From NCBI GenBank assembly GCA_036496385.1, contig DASXLD010000020.1:23035-87034 (forward strand): 64,000 nucleotides of DNA. Direction: 5' to 3'. This stretch comes from Schlegelella_A sp036496385. GTDB taxonomy: Bacteria > Pseudomonadota > Gammaproteobacteria > Burkholderiales > Burkholderiaceae_C. The position numbers and the translations under genes were made by a program. This document shows, one piece after another, positions 25,108 to 35,121 of this stretch (the first letter of the stretch is position 1; every line of letters begins with the position of its first letter). The notes beneath the pieces are model-generated. The model saw only the letters and a list, made by a program, of their open reading frames with translations. It searched no databases and was not told the DNA's origin.

Positions 25108-26040
25108 ATGAGCGACCCTGCCATGAGCGCCGAGGCGCCGCGCTACCCGACCATCGAGGACGTGATCGGCGCCACCCCGATGGTGCGTCTCGTGCGCATA
25201 CCGGGGGAGGCGAACGCGGTGCGCGGCAACGTCATCCTCGGCAAGCTCGAAGGCAACAACCCCGCCGGCTCGGTCAAGGACCGGCCGGCGATCAGCATGA
25301 TCCGTCGCGCCGAGGAGCGCGGCACGATCAAGCCAGGCGACACGCTGATCGAGGCGACGTCGGGCAACACCGGGATCGCCCTGGCGATGGCGGCCGCGAT
25401 TCGCGGCTATCGCATGCTGCTCGTCATGCCGGAAGACCTGAGCGTCGAGCGGGCGCAGACGATGAAGGCGTTCGGTGCCGAGCTCATCCTGACGCCGCGC
25501 TCCGGAGGCATGGAGTACGCGCGCGACCTCGCGTCGCAGATGGAGCGCGACGGCAAGGGCCGCGTCCTCGACCAGTTCGCCAACCCCGACAACCCGCGCA
25601 TCCACTACGAGACGACAGGGCCCGAGATCTGGCGCGACACCGGCGGCCGGATCACGCACTTCGTGAGCGCGATGGGAACGACCGGAACGGTCACCGGCGT
25701 CTCGCGCTTCCTGAGGGAGAACAAGCCAGAGGTGCGCATCGTCGGCGCGCAACCGAGCGAGGGCTCGCGCATTCCGGGCATCCGCAAGTGGCCCGAGGAA
25801 TACATGCCGAAGATCTTCGATCCGAAGGCCGTCGACGAGCTCGTCCTCGTCAGCCAGCCCGACGCCGAGGAGATGACTCGCCGCCTGGCGCGCGAGGAGG
25901 GCATCTTCGCCGGCATCTCGGCCGCCGGCGCGTGCTGGGTCGCGCTGCAGATCGCGGCCAGGGTCGAACGCGCCACTATCGTCTTCGTCGTCTGCGATCG
26001 CGGCGACCGCTACCTCTCGACCGGCGTCTTCCCGGCGTGA
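25108..26040 (+). CDS. cysM: Cysteine synthase B (O-acetylserine sulfhydrylase)
   Basis: A 310-residue PLP-dependent enzyme that makes cysteine from O-acetylserine and sulfide or thiosulfate. The PLP lysine is K57 in NPAGSVKDRP, the substrate loop is EATSGNTGIA, and the phosphate-binding loop is MGTTGTVTG. RIPGIRKWPEEYMPKIFD and the ending GDRYLSTGVF are typical of CysM rather than CysK. ATG 25108 follows the tRNA by 52 nt. The Nudix gene overlaps its stop by GTGA, and tusA follows that one, giving a small sulfur-linked operon. Confidence 0.94.
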   Translation: MSDPAMSAEAPRYPTIEDVIGATPMVRLVRIPGEANAVRGNVILGKLEGNNPAGSVKDRPAISMIRRAEERGTIKPGDTLIEATSGNTGIALAMAAAIRGYRMLLVMPEDLSVERAQTMKAFGAELILTPRSGGMEYARDLASQMERDGKGRVLDQFANPDNPRIHYETTGPEIWRDTGGRITHFVSAMGTTGTVTGVSRFLRENKPEVRIVGAQPSEGSRIPGIRKWPEEYMPKIFDPKAVDELVLVSQPDAEEMTRRLAREEGIFAGISAAGACWVALQIAARVERATIVFVVCDRGDRYLSTGVFPA

Positions 26041-26600
26041 ACGTCGACGCCAGGTTCTGCCTCGTCTGCGGCACGGCGCTGCAGTCGATCGCGCTGCTCG
26101 AGGACGGCGGCACGACGACCCGGCTGCGCTGCCCGGCCTGCGGCTGGACGCACTGGAACAACCCGACGCCGGTGCTTGCGGCGGTGATCGAGCTGGTCGA
26201 TCGCGACGGCCAGGTCCTGCTCGCGAGAAACGCCGCTTGGCCGGGCAAGTTCTTCGGCCTCATCACCGGCTTCATGGAAGCGGGCGAGACGCCCGAGGAC
26301 GGCATCCGCCGCGAAGTCGCCGAGGAGACGTCGCTCACGGTCGACTCGCTCGCGCTCATCGGCGTCTACGAGTTCCTGCGCATGAACCAGGTGATCATTG
26401 CCTACCATGCGGCGGCGCGCGGCGAGATCGTTCTCTCGCCCGAGCTCGTCGACTATCGGCTGTTCGCGCCCGAGCGCGTCAACTGCTGGCCGGCGGGAAC
26501 CGGGCGCGCGATGGCCGACTGGCTACGCTCGCGCGGCATCGAGCCGCGCTGGATGGAGTTGCCGCCCGGCAAGCGGGCGACCGAGGTGGACACGGAATGA
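26037..26600 (+). CDS. NUDIX hydrolase with N-terminal zinc ribbon
   Basis: A 187-residue protein with a zinc ribbon (CLVCG and CPACGW, residues about 8-33) followed by a Nudix domain. The Nudix box reads GFMEAGETPEDGIRREVAEE, with all the metal-binding acids; the final Gly of the consensus is Ser. The arrangement resembles NudC-type NADH pyrophosphatases but lacks their N-terminal half, so the substrate is open. GTG 26037 overlaps the cysM stop (GTGA), and tusA overlaps its own stop (ATGA). Confidence 0.9.
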   Translation: MNVDARFCLVCGTALQSIALLEDGGTTTRLRCPACGWTHWNNPTPVLAAVIELVDRDGQVLLARNAAWPGKFFGLITGFMEAGETPEDGIRREVAEETSLTVDSLALIGVYEFLRMNQVIIAYHAAARGEIVLSPELVDYRLFAPERVNCWPAGTGRAMADWLRSRGIEPRWMELPPGKRATEVDTE

Positions 26601-26830
26601 CGATCTTTGCGAACAAGGAAATCGATACCCGCGGGTTGAACTGCCCGCTGCCGATTCTGAAGGCGAAGAAGGCGCTCGCCGACATGGCGAGCGGCGACGT
26701 TCTCAAGGTCGTCGCGACCGATCCCGGGTCGGTCCGCGACTTCCAGGCGTTCGCGCGCCAGACGGGCAACGAGCTCCTCGAGCAGACGAGCGCGAACGAG
26801 GAGTTCACCCACTACCTGCGGCGCCGGTAG
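26597..26830 (+). CDS. tusA: Sulfur carrier protein TusA
   Basis: A 77-residue TusA/SirA/YedF-family protein. The persulfide-carrying Cys16 is in LNCPLPILKAKKAL, the defining CPxP motif. It relays sulfur for tRNA thiolation, molybdenum cofactor assembly or sulfur oxidation. Its ATGA overlap with the Nudix gene and nearness to cysM suggest a shared sulfur-handling role. Its last 19 nt overlap the 3' end of the convergent S41 peptidase gene. Confidence 0.94.
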   Translation: MTIFANKEIDTRGLNCPLPILKAKKALADMASGDVLKVVATDPGSVRDFQAFARQTGNELLEQTSANEEFTHYLRRR

Positions 26831-27924
26831 GTTCGCGCAGCCGCCTCGAACTCGAGGATCCGGCGAACCGTTTCGATCTCGGCATCGAACGCCGCCTCGT
26901 TCGCCGGTGGCGGCAGGAACTGGTCCGGCGCGATGCCCGCAGCGTCGACCGGGAACAGCGGCAGCCGCAGGGAACGCGAAGTCGCGTAGAAGAGCCGTCG
27001 CCTTCCCGAGGGCAGGTCGTGCGGCCGCAGATTCGAATAGTCGAGCGACCCGTAGGTCGGGCGTCCAAACGTCTTGACCTTGAAGCTCTGGCGCACGGCG
27101 AGGACGAATTCCTCGCACGAGCTGCCGCAGGCGTGGTCGATCAGGACGGCGATCCGCCGCGGGTTCTCGAGCACGTGCTCGGGCGTCTCGACGTCGACCG
27201 CGCGCTCGCTGTCGGGCAGCACGTAAGTACCCGCGGGCGCGGCCCGCATGGCCTCGATCACGGGGGTCATGAACTTGCGGCAGGCTTCGGTCGACGTTGC
27301 CGGCAGCTTGCAGACGGCCTGGCTCGCCGCGATGTTGTCGGCAGTGGCCAAGAACTCGGCGCCGATCGTGCGGGTGATGTTGGCGGCGAACAGCGGCAGC
27401 AGCGGCGCGTACGATGCGTCGGATCCGCCGCCGTTGCGGCGCACGTCGACGATCAGGTACGGCCTTGAAACGATCTCCTGGCGATGCTCGGCAACGAGCG
27501 TGTCGATCAAGCTCGCGTAGCGGTCGCCGAAGGTCGGCAGTGTGAGCAATGCGGTGTTCGTGCCCAGCACCCGAAAGCGTGGTGCCATCGGGTCGCTCAT
27601 CGTGGGTGGTTCGAAGGCGTCGGCACCGCCCGGCCGGATCGGCGCGATCGCGAGGTGGCCATGGCGAAAGGCGCGCAGATAGGTGCGCAGCGCCTCGGCA
27701 CAGTCGTCGTCTCCGGTCGCCTCGCGGGCCAACGCCCGAGCGTGCTCGAACGCCTTGCCCAGGACGTCTTGCAAGCGAACCGCGTTGTCGCGCGCGCCCG
27801 CGTCGTTGGTCACCAGAAAGTCGGGTAGCGCATCGAGGTCGGCGAGGCAGGCATCGCCGATGTCGTTCGCACGCGCGTCCAGCAGCAGCGTCGTCAACAG
27901 GACGAGAACGAGGAATCGCATCAT
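26812..27924 (-). CDS. S41-family peptidase
   Basis: A 370-residue secreted protein with a signal peptide (RFLVLVLLTTLLLDARA) and a C-terminal processing/tail-specific peptidase domain. Strand motif YLIVDVRRNGGGSDASY precedes the nucleophile region IDHACGSSCEEFVLAV, and the base-lysine region SFKVKTFGRPTYG follows. No PDZ domain is evident, unlike classical CtpA. It is predicted to be a periplasmic protease of unknown substrate. Two adjacent ATGs open the gene; I took the first. Confidence 0.85.
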   Translation of the reverse strand: MMRFLVLVLLTTLLLDARANDIGDACLADLDALPDFLVTNDAGARDNAVRLQDVLGKAFEHARALAREATGDDDCAEALRTYLRAFRHGHLAIAPIRPGGADAFEPPTMSDPMAPRFRVLGTNTALLTLPTFGDRYASLIDTLVAEHRQEIVSRPYLIVDVRRNGGGSDASYAPLLPLFAANITRTIGAEFLATADNIAASQAVCKLPATSTEACRKFMTPVIEAMRAAPAGTYVLPDSERAVDVETPEHVLENPRRIAVLIDHACGSSCEEFVLAVRQSFKVKTFGRPTYGSLDYSNLRPHDLPSGRRRLFYATSRSLRLPLFPVDAAGIAPDQFLPPPANEAAFDAEIETVRRILEFEAAARTYRRRR

Positions 27925-28013
27925 CCGATTCTGCCGCGCGTCGCCGAATCGACGTGCCGCGTCCGTCTGACCGACGAATCCCGACCGCGCCTCTCGTGCG
28001 CTTGCGGGCGCGC

Positions 28014-28880
<867 letters not shown>

Positions 28881-28885
28881 CTACA

Positions 28886-28891
28886 TACAAT
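28886..28891 (+). promoter_or_regulatory. Candidate -10 element for the dehydrogenase homologue
   Basis: TACAAT lies in an AT-rich patch between the divergent galU and dehydrogenase-like genes. It overlaps the only upstream in-frame ATG (28890) of the latter, which argues that translation starts at the later GTG 28953. Confidence 0.4.
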
Positions 28892-28952
28892 GCCTGGGGT
28901 GCCGGATTCTGGCACCTCGACGGTCGCCTCAGCGGGGAAAGGATTAGCGTCG

Positions 28953-29930
28953 GTGGACCTGCTCGTCATCGATCCGATCGACGCCGAAGTCATGCGCTGG
29001 CTGGCGTCGCGCCACCGCCTCCAGTTCGCTCCCGAGCTCGCCTTCTCGCCCCGCGAGTTGCGCCGCGCGCTCTACAACGTGCGCGCCGCGATCATTCCGT
29101 CGTCGGTCGGCATCGATGCCGAGACGCTCGATTTCGCGCCGGTGCTGAGGGCCGTCGGCCGCGTCAGCGCGGGCTCGGAGAACATCGATCTGGCGGCGTG
29201 CGAGCGGCGCCGGGTCGAAGTCGTCCGCAGCCTCACCGCGAGCGCGCGCGCCGAAGCCGAGTTCGTCATCGGCGCGATGTTGTCGCTGCTCAGGCGTGTC
29301 CCCGTGCGCGGGCCCGACGGCTCGGTCGCCGGCCGCGAGCTCGGCGGCACGACGGTCGGCCTGGTCGGCATGCCGCCATCGGCGCGGACGATCGCCCAGC
29401 TCCTCGCCGCGTTCGGCGTCCAGATCCTCGGCTACGACCCGGCCCTGCACGCCACCGATCCGTCGTGGACCGACTGGCACGTCGCGCCGGCGGGGCTGCG
29501 CGAGATGGTCGAGCGCGCCGACGTCCTCTGCGTCCAGCTCGACTATTTCAGCCGCTATAACGGCCTGCTCGGCGACCGCTTCCTTCGCCACAGCAAGCCG
29601 AACCAGGTGATCGTCAGCACCGCGCACTCGCGCCTGTTCGACGAGGCTGCGCTGGCGACCGCATTGAAGAGCGGCCGCGTCGCGGCGGCGTGGCTCGACA
29701 GCGTCGAGCCTGGCGCGCTCGACCCGCACCGCCCGCTGGCCGGCATCGAGACGCTGCAGGTGACGCCGCGCGTCGCCTCGACAACGCGCGAGTCGCGCCA
29801 GCGCAGCGCCTGGGCGGTGGCGCGCCGGATCGACGAGCTGCTCGAAGCGCCGGCGTCGGTGCCGGCCGACTTCAGCTCGACGATCCCAGGCGCGCTCGCT
29901 GATCTCGAAGCCGATTCAATGTCACCGTGA
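28953..29930 (+). CDS. D-2-hydroxyacid dehydrogenase homologue with altered catalytic residues
   Basis: A 325-residue member of the D-isomer 2-hydroxyacid dehydrogenase family. The N-terminal VGRVSAGSENIDLAA and the NAD-domain order are clear. The glycine motif GxGxxG is degraded to VGMPPSA, however. The TPHxA block with the catalytic His reads TPRVA, and the NxxRG arginine region reads STAHSRLFD. So NAD binding and hydride transfer as in the family are doubtful. GTG 28953 has GGAAAGGA upstream; ATG 28890 would add 21 residues. Its 3' end overlaps valS by 59 nt on the opposite strand. Confidence 0.8.
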   Translation: MDLLVIDPIDAEVMRWLASRHRLQFAPELAFSPRELRRALYNVRAAIIPSSVGIDAETLDFAPVLRAVGRVSAGSENIDLAACERRRVEVVRSLTASARAEAEFVIGAMLSLLRRVPVRGPDGSVAGRELGGTTVGLVGMPPSARTIAQLLAAFGVQILGYDPALHATDPSWTDWHVAPAGLREMVERADVLCVQLDYFSRYNGLLGDRFLRHSKPNQVIVSTAHSRLFDEAALATALKSGRVAAAWLDSVEPGALDPHRPLAGIETLQVTPRVASTTRESRQRSAWAVARRIDELLEAPASVPADFSSTIPGALADLEADSMSP

Positions 29931-32745
29931 ACTCGGCGACGCGCGTCTTGAACTGATCGACCACTTCGGGCCGCGCGCGGGCGACGAAGTTGCGGTTGTC
30001 GAGTTGAGCGCGGGCCTTGGCGATCTCGGCTTCGTGCCGTTCGATCTCCTTCGTCAGTCGCGTCACCTCGGCGGCGCGATCGATCTTGACGTGGAGCGCG
30101 ATCCGCGTCGTGCCGATGATGGCGACCGGCGAGTCGCTCGATGCGTCGGCGAACGCCGCGTCGTCGTCGAACAGCGTGACCTCCGAGATCCGGGCGAGCG
30201 ATTTCAGGAGCGGCGTCGCTGCGCGCACGAACTCGGCATCGCCGATGACGTGCAGCGGGACGCGCTCGGCCGGCGCGAGGTTCATTTCGCTGCGCAGGTT
30301 GCGGCAGCTGCCGACGATCGCCTTCAGCCGCGCGACCCAGGCGTCGGCGACGGGGTCGATCCGCTCGAGCTGCGCCTTCGGATAGGGCCCACCGGCGATG
30401 CCGTGCACCGTGGCGGCCGGTTTCCGGCCGGCGACGACGGCGACGCGCTGCCACAGCTCGGCGGTGATGAACGGCGTGATCGGGTGAAGCAGGCGCAGCA
30501 CGGTCTCGAGGACGCGCAGCAGCGTTCGCCGCGTCGCCCGCTGCTCGGACTCGGCGCCCGCCTGCAGTTGCACCTTGGCGATCTCGAGATACCAGTCGCA
30601 GTACTCGTCCCAGACGAAGGAGTAGATCGCCTGCGCGACGGCGTCGAGCCGGTATTCGGCGAAGCCCTGCGCGACCGCGGCCTCGACCCGTTGCAGCTCG
30701 CCGCTGATCCAGCGGTCGGCCGGCGAGAAGCTGAGATAGTTGTGGAACGGCTGGCCCGGCGCGCACTCGGCCTTGGTGTGCTCGGCGAGGCCACAGTCCT
30801 TGTCTTCGCAGTTCATCAGCACGAAGCGCGTCGCGTTCCAGAGCTTGTTGCAGAAATTGCGGTAGCCCTCGCAGCGTTTCGAGTCGAAGTTGACGTTCCG
30901 GCCGAGGCTCGCAAGCGAGCAGAACGTGAAGCGCAGCGCATCGGCACCGAAGCCCGGGATGCCGCTCGGGAACTCGGCCGCGGTGTCCTTGCGGATCCGC
31001 GGCGCGGTCTCCGGGCGCCGCAGCCCGGTCGAGCGTTTCTCGAGCAGCGGCTCGAGCGCGATGCCGTCGATCAGGTCGACCGGATCGAGCACGTTGCCTT
31101 CGGACTTGCTCATCCGCTTGCCGCTCGCGTCGCGGACGAGACCGTGGATGTAGACGTCGCGAAACGGCACCTTGCCGGTGAAGTGAAGCGTCATCATGAT
31201 CATCCGGGCGACCCAGAAGAAGATGATGTCGTAGCCGGTGACGAGCACCGACGACGGCAGGAAGAGCTCGAGCTCTTCGGTCTTTTTCGGCCAGCCGAGC
31301 GAGGAGAACGGCACCAGCGCCGACGAGTACCAGGTGTCGAGCACGTCGGGGTCGCGCACGAGCGTGCCGGAGTAGCCCGCCGCCTCCGCCTTCGCGCGCG
31401 CCTCGTCCTCGCTGCGCGCGACGAAGAGCTCGCCGTCCGCGCCGTACCACGCCGGGATCTGGTGGCCCCACCAGAGCTGGCGCGAGATCGTCCAGTCCTG
31501 GATGTTCTTCATCCACTGGTTGTAGGTGTTGACCCATTGCTCGGGGACGAAGCGGACGGCGCCGCTCTCGACCGCGGCGATCGCCTTCGCGGCGATGCTC
31601 GTGCCGTCCCTGCCGGGCCTCGTCGTCGCGACAAACCACTGGTCGGTGAGCATCGGCTCGACGACCTCGCCGGTGCGAACGCAGATCGGCACCGCGTGCT
31701 TGTGCGGCACCGCTTTCTCGAGGAAGTGCTGCCCTTCCAGGTCGACCAGCACCGCCTTCCTCGCGTCGTAGCGGTCGAGACCCTGGTACGCCTTCGGTCC
31801 GTTCTCGTTGATCTTCGCGTCGAGCGTGAAGATCGTGATCAGCGGGATGCCGTGGCGCAGCGCGCAGGCGTAGTCGTTGAAATCGTGCGCGCCGGTGATC
31901 TTGACGCAGCCCGAGCCGAACTCGCGGTCGACGAAGTCGTCGGCGATGATCGGGATGCGACGGTCGCACAAGGGCAGGTCGACGAGCTTGCCGAGCAGGT
32001 GTCGGTAGCGCTCGTCCTCGGGATGGACTGCGAGTGCGCCGTCGGCGAGCATCGTCTCCGGGCGCGTCGTCGCGATGTGCATGCCCTTGATCGGCTGCCC
32101 GTTCGCGTCCGGCTGCGGGCCGTCGCTGAAGGGGTAGAGGATGTGCCACATCGTGCCGTCGCGCTCCTCGTTCTCGACCTCGAGGTCGGAGACGGCCGAG
32201 AGCAGGACCGGGTCCCAGTTGACGAGCCGCTTGCCGCGGTAGATGAGGCCCTCTTCGTAGAGCGAGACGAAGGTGTCGGTGACGACGGCCGAGAGCCGGT
32301 CGTCCATCGTGAAGTACTCGTACTTCCACGCCACCGAGTCGCCCATGCGGCGCATCTGGCGCGTGATCGTCGAGCCGCTCGACTCCTTCCAGTCCCAGAC
32401 CTGGGCGATGAACTTCCGGCGGCCGAGATCGTGGCGGCTGAGCCCGGCCTCCTGGAGCTGGCGTTCGACGACGATCTGGGTCGCGATGCCGGCATGGTCG
32501 GTGCCCGGCACCCAGAGCGTGTTGTCGCCGAGCATGCGGTGATGGCGGACCAGCGCGTCCATGATCGTGTGCTGGAACGCGTGCCCCATGTGCAGCGTGC
32601 CGGTGACGTTCGGCGGCGGCAGCTGGATGCAGAACGATGGCTTCGCCGGGTCGAGCGTCGGCTCGTAGACGCCGGCTTCTTCCCAGAGCGGACCCCAGTG
32701 CGCCTCGATCGCCGCCGGATCGAACGACTTCGCCAGGTCGCTCAT
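29872..32745 (-). CDS. valS: Valyl-tRNA synthetase
   Basis: A 957-residue class I synthetase that charges tRNA-Val. The HIGH signature is HMGH in NVTGTLHMGHAFQHT near residue 50. The editing domain shows TTRPETMLADGALAVHP, and the second active-site motif is GKRMSKSEGNV near residue 535. The C-terminal coiled coil (EVTRLTKEIERHEAEIAKARAQL) is typical of ValS. The DUF4397 lipoprotein gene ends in an ATGA overlap with its start at 32745. Confidence 0.97.
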   Translation of the reverse strand: MSDLAKSFDPAAIEAHWGPLWEEAGVYEPTLDPAKPSFCIQLPPPNVTGTLHMGHAFQHTIMDALVRHHRMLGDNTLWVPGTDHAGIATQIVVERQLQEAGLSRHDLGRRKFIAQVWDWKESSGSTITRQMRRMGDSVAWKYEYFTMDDRLSAVVTDTFVSLYEEGLIYRGKRLVNWDPVLLSAVSDLEVENEERDGTMWHILYPFSDGPQPDANGQPIKGMHIATTRPETMLADGALAVHPEDERYRHLLGKLVDLPLCDRRIPIIADDFVDREFGSGCVKITGAHDFNDYACALRHGIPLITIFTLDAKINENGPKAYQGLDRYDARKAVLVDLEGQHFLEKAVPHKHAVPICVRTGEVVEPMLTDQWFVATTRPGRDGTSIAAKAIAAVESGAVRFVPEQWVNTYNQWMKNIQDWTISRQLWWGHQIPAWYGADGELFVARSEDEARAKAEAAGYSGTLVRDPDVLDTWYSSALVPFSSLGWPKKTEELELFLPSSVLVTGYDIIFFWVARMIMMTLHFTGKVPFRDVYIHGLVRDASGKRMSKSEGNVLDPVDLIDGIALEPLLEKRSTGLRRPETAPRIRKDTAAEFPSGIPGFGADALRFTFCSLASLGRNVNFDSKRCEGYRNFCNKLWNATRFVLMNCEDKDCGLAEHTKAECAPGQPFHNYLSFSPADRWISGELQRVEAAVAQGFAEYRLDAVAQAIYSFVWDEYCDWYLEIAKVQLQAGAESEQRATRRTLLRVLETVLRLLHPITPFITAELWQRVAVVAGRKPAATVHGIAGGPYPKAQLERIDPVADAWVARLKAIVGSCRNLRSEMNLAPAERVPLHVIGDAEFVRAATPLLKSLARISEVTLFDDDAAFADASSDSPVAIIGTTRIALHVKIDRAAEVTRLTKEIERHEAEIAKARAQLDNRNFVARARPEVVDQFKTRVAEFTVTLNRLRDQRARLGSSS

Positions 32746-34028
32746 CGATCCGGAACGAGGATGCCGGTGTCCGGTGCCTGCGCCGCATCGCCGAGCAGGA
32801 ACAGCGTGTAGACGCGGCCTGACTCCAGCGTCGCAGTGGCAGCGAAATAGACCTGGACGGTGCCGATCCTGGCTTCGAGGCGAGCCAGCCCGGCGCTCGC
32901 TGCGACTTGCGTGTAGCCAGACGCCGTCGCCGATGCCGCGCCGGTGCCGACGAGAACGTTGTTCAGCGTCAGCGTCGCCGTGCCGGTGATGCCGTTGAGC
33001 CCGTTGACGAGCCGCAGCTTGACCGGCCGCGCCGTGCTCGGCGACGCGGTGTTGTCGTCGGCGAGCAGCGTCACGGTCGGCGTCGAGCCGGTGAGCAGGA
33101 CCGTGACGTCGCCTGCCGGATCGGCGGCGAGCGGCGCGACCGGTGCGATGTCGTTGCCGTTGACCTTGACCGCCAGGTCGCCCGCGGGGACGAGCGTGTA
33201 CGGGCCGACGTTCGGCGAGTCGAGGCCGGCCGAGATCGCGGTGCCGTTGACCTCGACGCTGGCCGGCACCGAGGGCGAAATGCTCGCCGCGACGCGAACC
33301 CGCGCCGACGTGTTGAGCGCCTGCGCGGCGGTGGCCTGCTGGTCGAGGACGATGCCGTTCAGCAGGTAGCCGCCAGGGCCGCGCGCGAGGATGATCGTGA
33401 CGATGCGCTTTTCCGACAGCACGAACGAAGGAATGTCGAGCCGCAGGTCGGTCTTGTCGCCGACGCCGGTGACGCAGACGTGGTACGCCGTCGCCGACGA
33501 GGTGAGCACGCTGTAGGCCGTCTGCAGGCCGGCGACGTTGGTCGCGATCGGTGCCGCCGCCGACGTGTCGAGGGTGCCGCACGCGGCAGTGATCAGGTAG
33601 ACGTCGACGTTGCCGGCGTCGGCACTGGCGGTGTTGAAGACGAGGAATTTCGCCGTTCCGCTGCCGGGCGCGCCTTCCTCGTCGCCGAGGACGGTTGCCA
33701 TCATCGTGCCGCCGCTGGTGTAGGCGACGACGGTCTGGTGATTCTTCTTGCTGATCGTGGTGCTCGTCGTCACCAGCGTCGCGGCGTCGCCGGTTTGCTG
33801 GATGGTGAGCGGGTAGCTGCCGGCCTTGAGGCCGCCGTAGCCGCTGGCGGTGTAGGGTGCGACGCCGGTGGCAACCGCAACGTTGTTGGCGAACAGGTCG
33901 AGACCGGCGAAGTTGCTCGTCGCGTTGATCAGCCGTATCTGTCCCTCGTCGGTCGAGAGCGTGCCGCCGCCGCACGCGGCGAGGGCAGCCGTGGCGACGA
34001 GCGCCAGAAATCGAAGAATCGGTCGCAT
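32742..34028 (-). CDS. DUF4397 domain lipoprotein
   Basis: A 428-residue predicted lipoprotein. The signal peptide ends in the lipobox LAACGGG. The body has at least two DUF4397-type repeats: RLINATSNFAGLDLFANN with LKAGSYPLTIQQTG, and ARVRVAASISPSVPASVEVNG with VPAGDLAVKVNG. These are beta-rich modules that often occur on bacterial surfaces. Function is unknown. It lies directly upstream of valS with an ATGA overlap and so may be its leader cistron. Confidence 0.85.
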   Translation of the reverse strand: MRPILRFLALVATAALAACGGGTLSTDEGQIRLINATSNFAGLDLFANNVAVATGVAPYTASGYGGLKAGSYPLTIQQTGDAATLVTTSTTISKKNHQTVVAYTSGGTMMATVLGDEEGAPGSGTAKFLVFNTASADAGNVDVYLITAACGTLDTSAAAPIATNVAGLQTAYSVLTSSATAYHVCVTGVGDKTDLRLDIPSFVLSEKRIVTIILARGPGGYLLNGIVLDQQATAAQALNTSARVRVAASISPSVPASVEVNGTAISAGLDSPNVGPYTLVPAGDLAVKVNGNDIAPVAPLAADPAGDVTVLLTGSTPTVTLLADDNTASPSTARPVKLRLVNGLNGITGTATLTLNNVLVGTGAASATASGYTQVAASAGLARLEARIGTVQVYFAATATLESGRVYTLFLLGDAAQAPDTGILVPDR

Positions 34029-34044
34029 TGCAATGGATCCGTGA

Positions 34045-35022
34045 CTACATCAAGAGGTGCTCGCCCGCGTTGTCGCCGCCGAGGATGACGTAGTTGACCT
34101 TGCGAATGTCCGCCAGACGTGTCCCGCCGGCATACGAGATCGAGCTTTGCACATCTTCACGCATCTCGCGCAGCGTGTCGGCGAGCTTGCCCTTGATCGG
34201 CTCGAGGATGCGCTTGCCCTCGACGTGCTTGTACTCGCCCTTGTTGAAGTCGGACGCCGAGCCGTAGTACTCCTTGAACAGCTTGCCGTCGACCTCGACC
34301 GTGCGCCCGGGCGACTCCTCGTGGCCGGCGAAGAGCGAGCCGATCATCACCATGCCGGCGCCGAAGCGGACGCTCTTGGCGATGTCGCCGTGGTCGCGGA
34401 TGCCGCCGTCGGCGATGATCGGCTTGGTCGCGACGCGCGCGCACCACTTGAGCGCCGAGAGCTGCCAGCCGCCGGTACCGAACCCCGTCTTCAGCTTGGT
34501 GATGCAGACCTTGCCCGGGCCGACGCCGACCTTGGTCGCATCGGCACCCCAGTTCTCGAGATCGATCACCGCCTCCGGCGTGGCGACGTTGCCGGCGATG
34601 ACGAACGTCTTCGGCAGCTTCGTCTTGATGTGCTCGATCATCCGGTGCACGGTGTCGGCGTGGCCGTGGGCGATGTCGATCGTCACGTAATCGGCGCCGA
34701 TCCCTTCGCTCGCGAGCTTGTCGATCACGGCGTAGTCGGGCGCCTTGACCCCCGAGCTGATCGAGACGAACAGGTTCTTCGCCCGCATCCGGCGCGCGAA
34801 CGCGACGTTGTCGACAGCGAAGCGGTGCATGACGTAGAAGAAGCCGTTGGCCGCGAGCGATTCGACGATCGGCTCGTCGACGACGGTCTTCATGTTCGCC
34901 GGGACGACCGGCAGGGCGAAGCGCCGCGGTCCGAACTCGACCGACGGGTCGCACTCCGAGCGGCTCTCGACGCGGCACTTGCGCGGCAGCAGCAGGACGT
35001 TGTCGTAATCGAAGATTTCCAT
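34045..35022 (-). CDS. guaC: GMP reductase
   Basis: A 325-residue enzyme of the IMPDH/GMPR fold that converts GMP to IMP with NADPH. The catalytic Cys173 is in VGPGKVCITKLKTGFGTGG, the NADP/substrate loop is ADGGIRDHGDIAKS, and SSISYAGG is near the C-terminus. There are no CBS domains, and the sequence follows the shorter Firmicute-type GMP reductase (MEIFDYDNVLL start, RSECDPSVEFGPR) rather than the 347-residue enterobacterial type. ATG 35022. It is divergent from uvrD. Confidence 0.93.
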   Translation of the reverse strand: MEIFDYDNVLLLPRKCRVESRSECDPSVEFGPRRFALPVVPANMKTVVDEPIVESLAANGFFYVMHRFAVDNVAFARRMRAKNLFVSISSGVKAPDYAVIDKLASEGIGADYVTIDIAHGHADTVHRMIEHIKTKLPKTFVIAGNVATPEAVIDLENWGADATKVGVGPGKVCITKLKTGFGTGGWQLSALKWCARVATKPIIADGGIRDHGDIAKSVRFGAGMVMIGSLFAGHEESPGRTVEVDGKLFKEYYGSASDFNKGEYKHVEGKRILEPIKGKLADTLREMREDVQSSISYAGGTRLADIRKVNYVILGGDNAGEHLLM

Positions 35023-35109
35023 GGCGGCGAGCGAAAACGGGCGCCTCGAGAGCGCCCGTGGCGGCATTCTACGGGGCTCGCCGGGTGCGGGCACGAGCCG
35101 GGGCCTTCC

Positions 35110-35115
35110 TAGAAT
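35110..35115 (+). promoter_or_regulatory. Candidate -10 element of uvrD
   Basis: TAGAAT lies 6 nt before the GTG start of uvrD. A transcript starting the usual 6-8 nt downstream would begin at or next to the start codon, and no Shine-Dalgarno is visible, so the mRNA may be leaderless. No clear -35 hexamer is seen. Confidence 0.45.
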
Positions 35116-35121
35116 GGGCAA

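Noticed and set aside
30004..32811. A 935-codon open frame on the plus strand opposite valS.
   Set aside because: It is an antisense shadow caused by high GC at third positions. The product is Arg/Glu/Val/Asp-rich with no fold motifs, while valS on the other strand has all synthetase motifs.
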